A stretch of DNA of 64,000 bases. Source: Streptomyces sp. f51. GTDB taxonomy: Bacteria; Actinomycetota; Actinomycetes; Streptomycetales; Streptomycetaceae. The stretch lies in assembly GCF_037940415.1 (NCBI RefSeq), contig NZ_CP149798.1, forward strand, positions 5,551,001-5,615,000, written 5' to 3'. The translations under genes and the position numbers were made by a program. Positions 62,794 through 64,000 of the stretch are shown piece by piece. A model generated the notes under the pieces. That model was not told the DNA's origin, did no database searches, and saw only the letters and a program-made list of their open reading frames with translations. The number at the start of each line of letters is the position of its first letter. Positions within the stretch are counted from its first letter, which is position 1.

Positions 62794-64000
62794 TTGAGTC
62801 ATCCGCATCCTGAACTCGGCGCACCGCCGGCCCTCCAGAAGGGCGGCCTGCGGGTCACCCCGCTCGGCGGCCTCGGCGAGATCGGCCGGAACATGACGGT
62901 CTTCGAGTACGGAGGCCGCCTCCTGATCGTCGACTGCGGAGTGCTCTTCCCCGAGGAGGAGCAGCCCGGAATCGACCTGATCCTGCCGGACTTCACGTCC
63001 ATCAGAGACCGCCTCGACGACATCGAGGGCATCGTGCTCACGCACGGCCACGAGGACCACATCGGCGGCGTCCCGTTCCTCCTGCGCGAGAAGCCGGACA
63101 TCCCGCTGATCGGCTCCAAGCTGACCCTCGCGCTCATCGAGGCCAAGCTCCAGGAGCACCGCATCCGGCCCTACACGCTCGAAGTGGCCGAGGGCCACCG
63201 TGAGCGCGTGGGTCCCTTCGACTGCGAGTTCGTCGCGGTCAACCACTCCATCCCGGACGCCCTCGCGGTCGCCATCCGCACCCCCGCGGGCATGGTCGTC
63301 CACACCGGCGACTTCAAGATGGACCAGCTCCCGCTGGACGGCCGCCTCACCGACCTGCACGCGTTCGCCCGGCTGAGCGAGGAAGGCATCGACCTTCTCC
63401 TCTCGGACTCCACGAACGCCGAGGTCCCGGGATTCGTCCCGCCCGAGCGCGACATCCAGAACGTGCTGCGCCAGGTGTTCGCCGGTGCCAGCAAGCGGAT
63501 CATCGTGGCGAGCTTCGCCAGCCATGTGCACCGCATCCAGCAGATCCTCGACACGGCCCACGAGTACGGCCGCAGGGTCGCCTTCGTCGGCCGCTCGATG
63601 GTCCGCAATATGGGCATCGCGCGCGACCTCGGCTATCTGAAGGTTCCGCCGGGCCTGGTCGTCGACGTCAAGACGCTCGACGACCTGCCGGACCACGAGG
63701 TCGTCCTCGTCTGTACGGGTTCCCAGGGCGAGCCGATGGCGGCCCTGTCCCGGATGGCGAACCGCGACCACCAGATCCGGATCGTCCAGGGCGACACGGT
63801 GATCCTGGCGTCGTCGCTGATCCCGGGCAACGAGAACGCGGTCTACCGCGTGATCAACGGCCTGACCCGCTGGGGCGCCAAGGTCGTCCACAAGGGCAAC
63901 GCCAAGGTGCACGTCTCGGGTCACGCCTCCGCGGGCGAGTTGCTGTACTTCTACAACATCTGCAAGCCGCGGAACCTGATGCCGGTCCACGGCGAATGGC
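62794..64000 (+). CDS. rnj: Ribonuclease J (partial, 3' end beyond window)
   Basis: 402 codons of an RNase J, a beta-CASP metallo-beta-lactamase ribonuclease with endo- and 5'-3' exonuclease activity. The zinc motif THGHEDHIGG is at residues 83-92 (His84, His86, Asp88, His89). HTGDFKMDQLP and LLLSDSTNAEVPGF follow, then the beta-CASP region (VASFASHVHRIQQI, VFVGRSMVRN-like, CTGSQGEPMAAL) and HVSGHASAGEL. The sequence stops in MPVHGEW at the window edge. The TTG at 62794 gives the N-terminus SHPHPELGAPP that I recall for Streptomyces RNase J and has GAGGAG 6 bases upstream. An in-frame ATG at 62701 would translate through the hairpin and is less likely. Confidence 0.95.
   Translation, partial: MSHPHPELGAPPALQKGGLRVTPLGGLGEIGRNMTVFEYGGRLLIVDCGVLFPEEEQPGIDLILPDFTSIRDRLDDIEGIVLTHGHEDHIGGVPFLLREKPDIPLIGSKLTLALIEAKLQEHRIRPYTLEVAEGHRERVGPFDCEFVAVNHSIPDALAVAIRTPAGMVVHTGDFKMDQLPLDGRLTDLHAFARLSEEGIDLLLSDSTNAEVPGFVPPERDIQNVLRQVFAGASKRIIVASFASHVHRIQQILDTAHEYGRRVAFVGRSMVRNMGIARDLGYLKVPPGLVVDVKTLDDLPDHEVVLVCTGSQGEPMAALSRMANRDHQIRIVQGDTVILASSLIPGNENAVYRVINGLTRWGAKVVHKGNAKVHVSGHASAGELLYFYNICKPRNLMPVHGEW

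Overview
The window reads as chromosomal Streptomyces DNA. It has very high GC, strong third-position GC, many GTG starts, GGAGG-type ribosome binding sites and Streptomyces-specific proteins (BldB, a proline/glycine-rich IF-2, a DUF2690-type membrane-anchored HTH protein). From memory, the order dxr-rseP-ispG-GNAT-GNAT-proS ... rimP-nusA-ylxR-infB-DUF503-rbfA-truB ... ribF ... bldB-rpsO-pnp-M16 protease-dapB ... thyX-dapA-rnj matches the conserved core of Streptomyces chromosomes (roughly SCO5679 to SCO5745 in S. coelicolor). I saw no tRNA, rRNA, transposase, phage gene or CRISPR array.

Layout, left part. At 1-5356 lie the tail of an unidentified gene, a PucR-type regulator, an aldehyde dehydrogenase and a transmembrane XRE-type protein, with an 88-bp tandem repeat between the first two complete genes. 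At 5543-19780 lies a self-contained sugar-utilisation island: GH3, an ABC binding lipoprotein with two permeases, GH42, GH95, GH31 and a LacI-type regulator. Four near-identical palindromes (core TCGAAGCGCTTCGA) sit in its two promoter regions. The enzymes lack signal peptides and together could remove fucose, galactose, xylose and glucose. I therefore propose that it imports and dismantles fucogalacto-xyloglucan oligosaccharides in the cytoplasm. No ABC ATPase is encoded, so a shared MsiK-type ATPase is implied. An acyl-CoA dehydrogenase and a SecA protein that lacks the usual C-terminal zinc motif follow (20099-24953).

Middle part. At 25146-33994 are isoprenoid genes (dxr, ispG) with the site-2 protease rseP, an SDR without its catalytic Tyr/Lys, two acetyltransferases and proS. 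Two low-complexity minisatellite regions lie here (about 29150-29660 and 34077-34380). At 34484-36603 a reverse-strand trio encodes a lipoprotein, a ferritin-like protein and a degenerate antibiotic-kinase homologue. At 36855-43958 is the transcription/translation operon. It is followed by a 1357-residue protein joining a trypsin-like domain to a P-loop NTPase, and then by ribF.

Right part. A long Pro/Gln-rich protein with a MinD/ParA-type ATPase domain (EspI-like) and the developmental regulator bldB lie next to each other on the reverse strand. In S. coelicolor the ESX/type VII secretion genes occupy this neighbourhood, as I recall; here they are absent. The window closes with rpsO, pnp, an M16 protease, dapB, three small membrane proteins, thyX, dapA and the first 402 codons of RNase J. 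The RNase J ribosome binding site lies directly behind an 18-bp hairpin.
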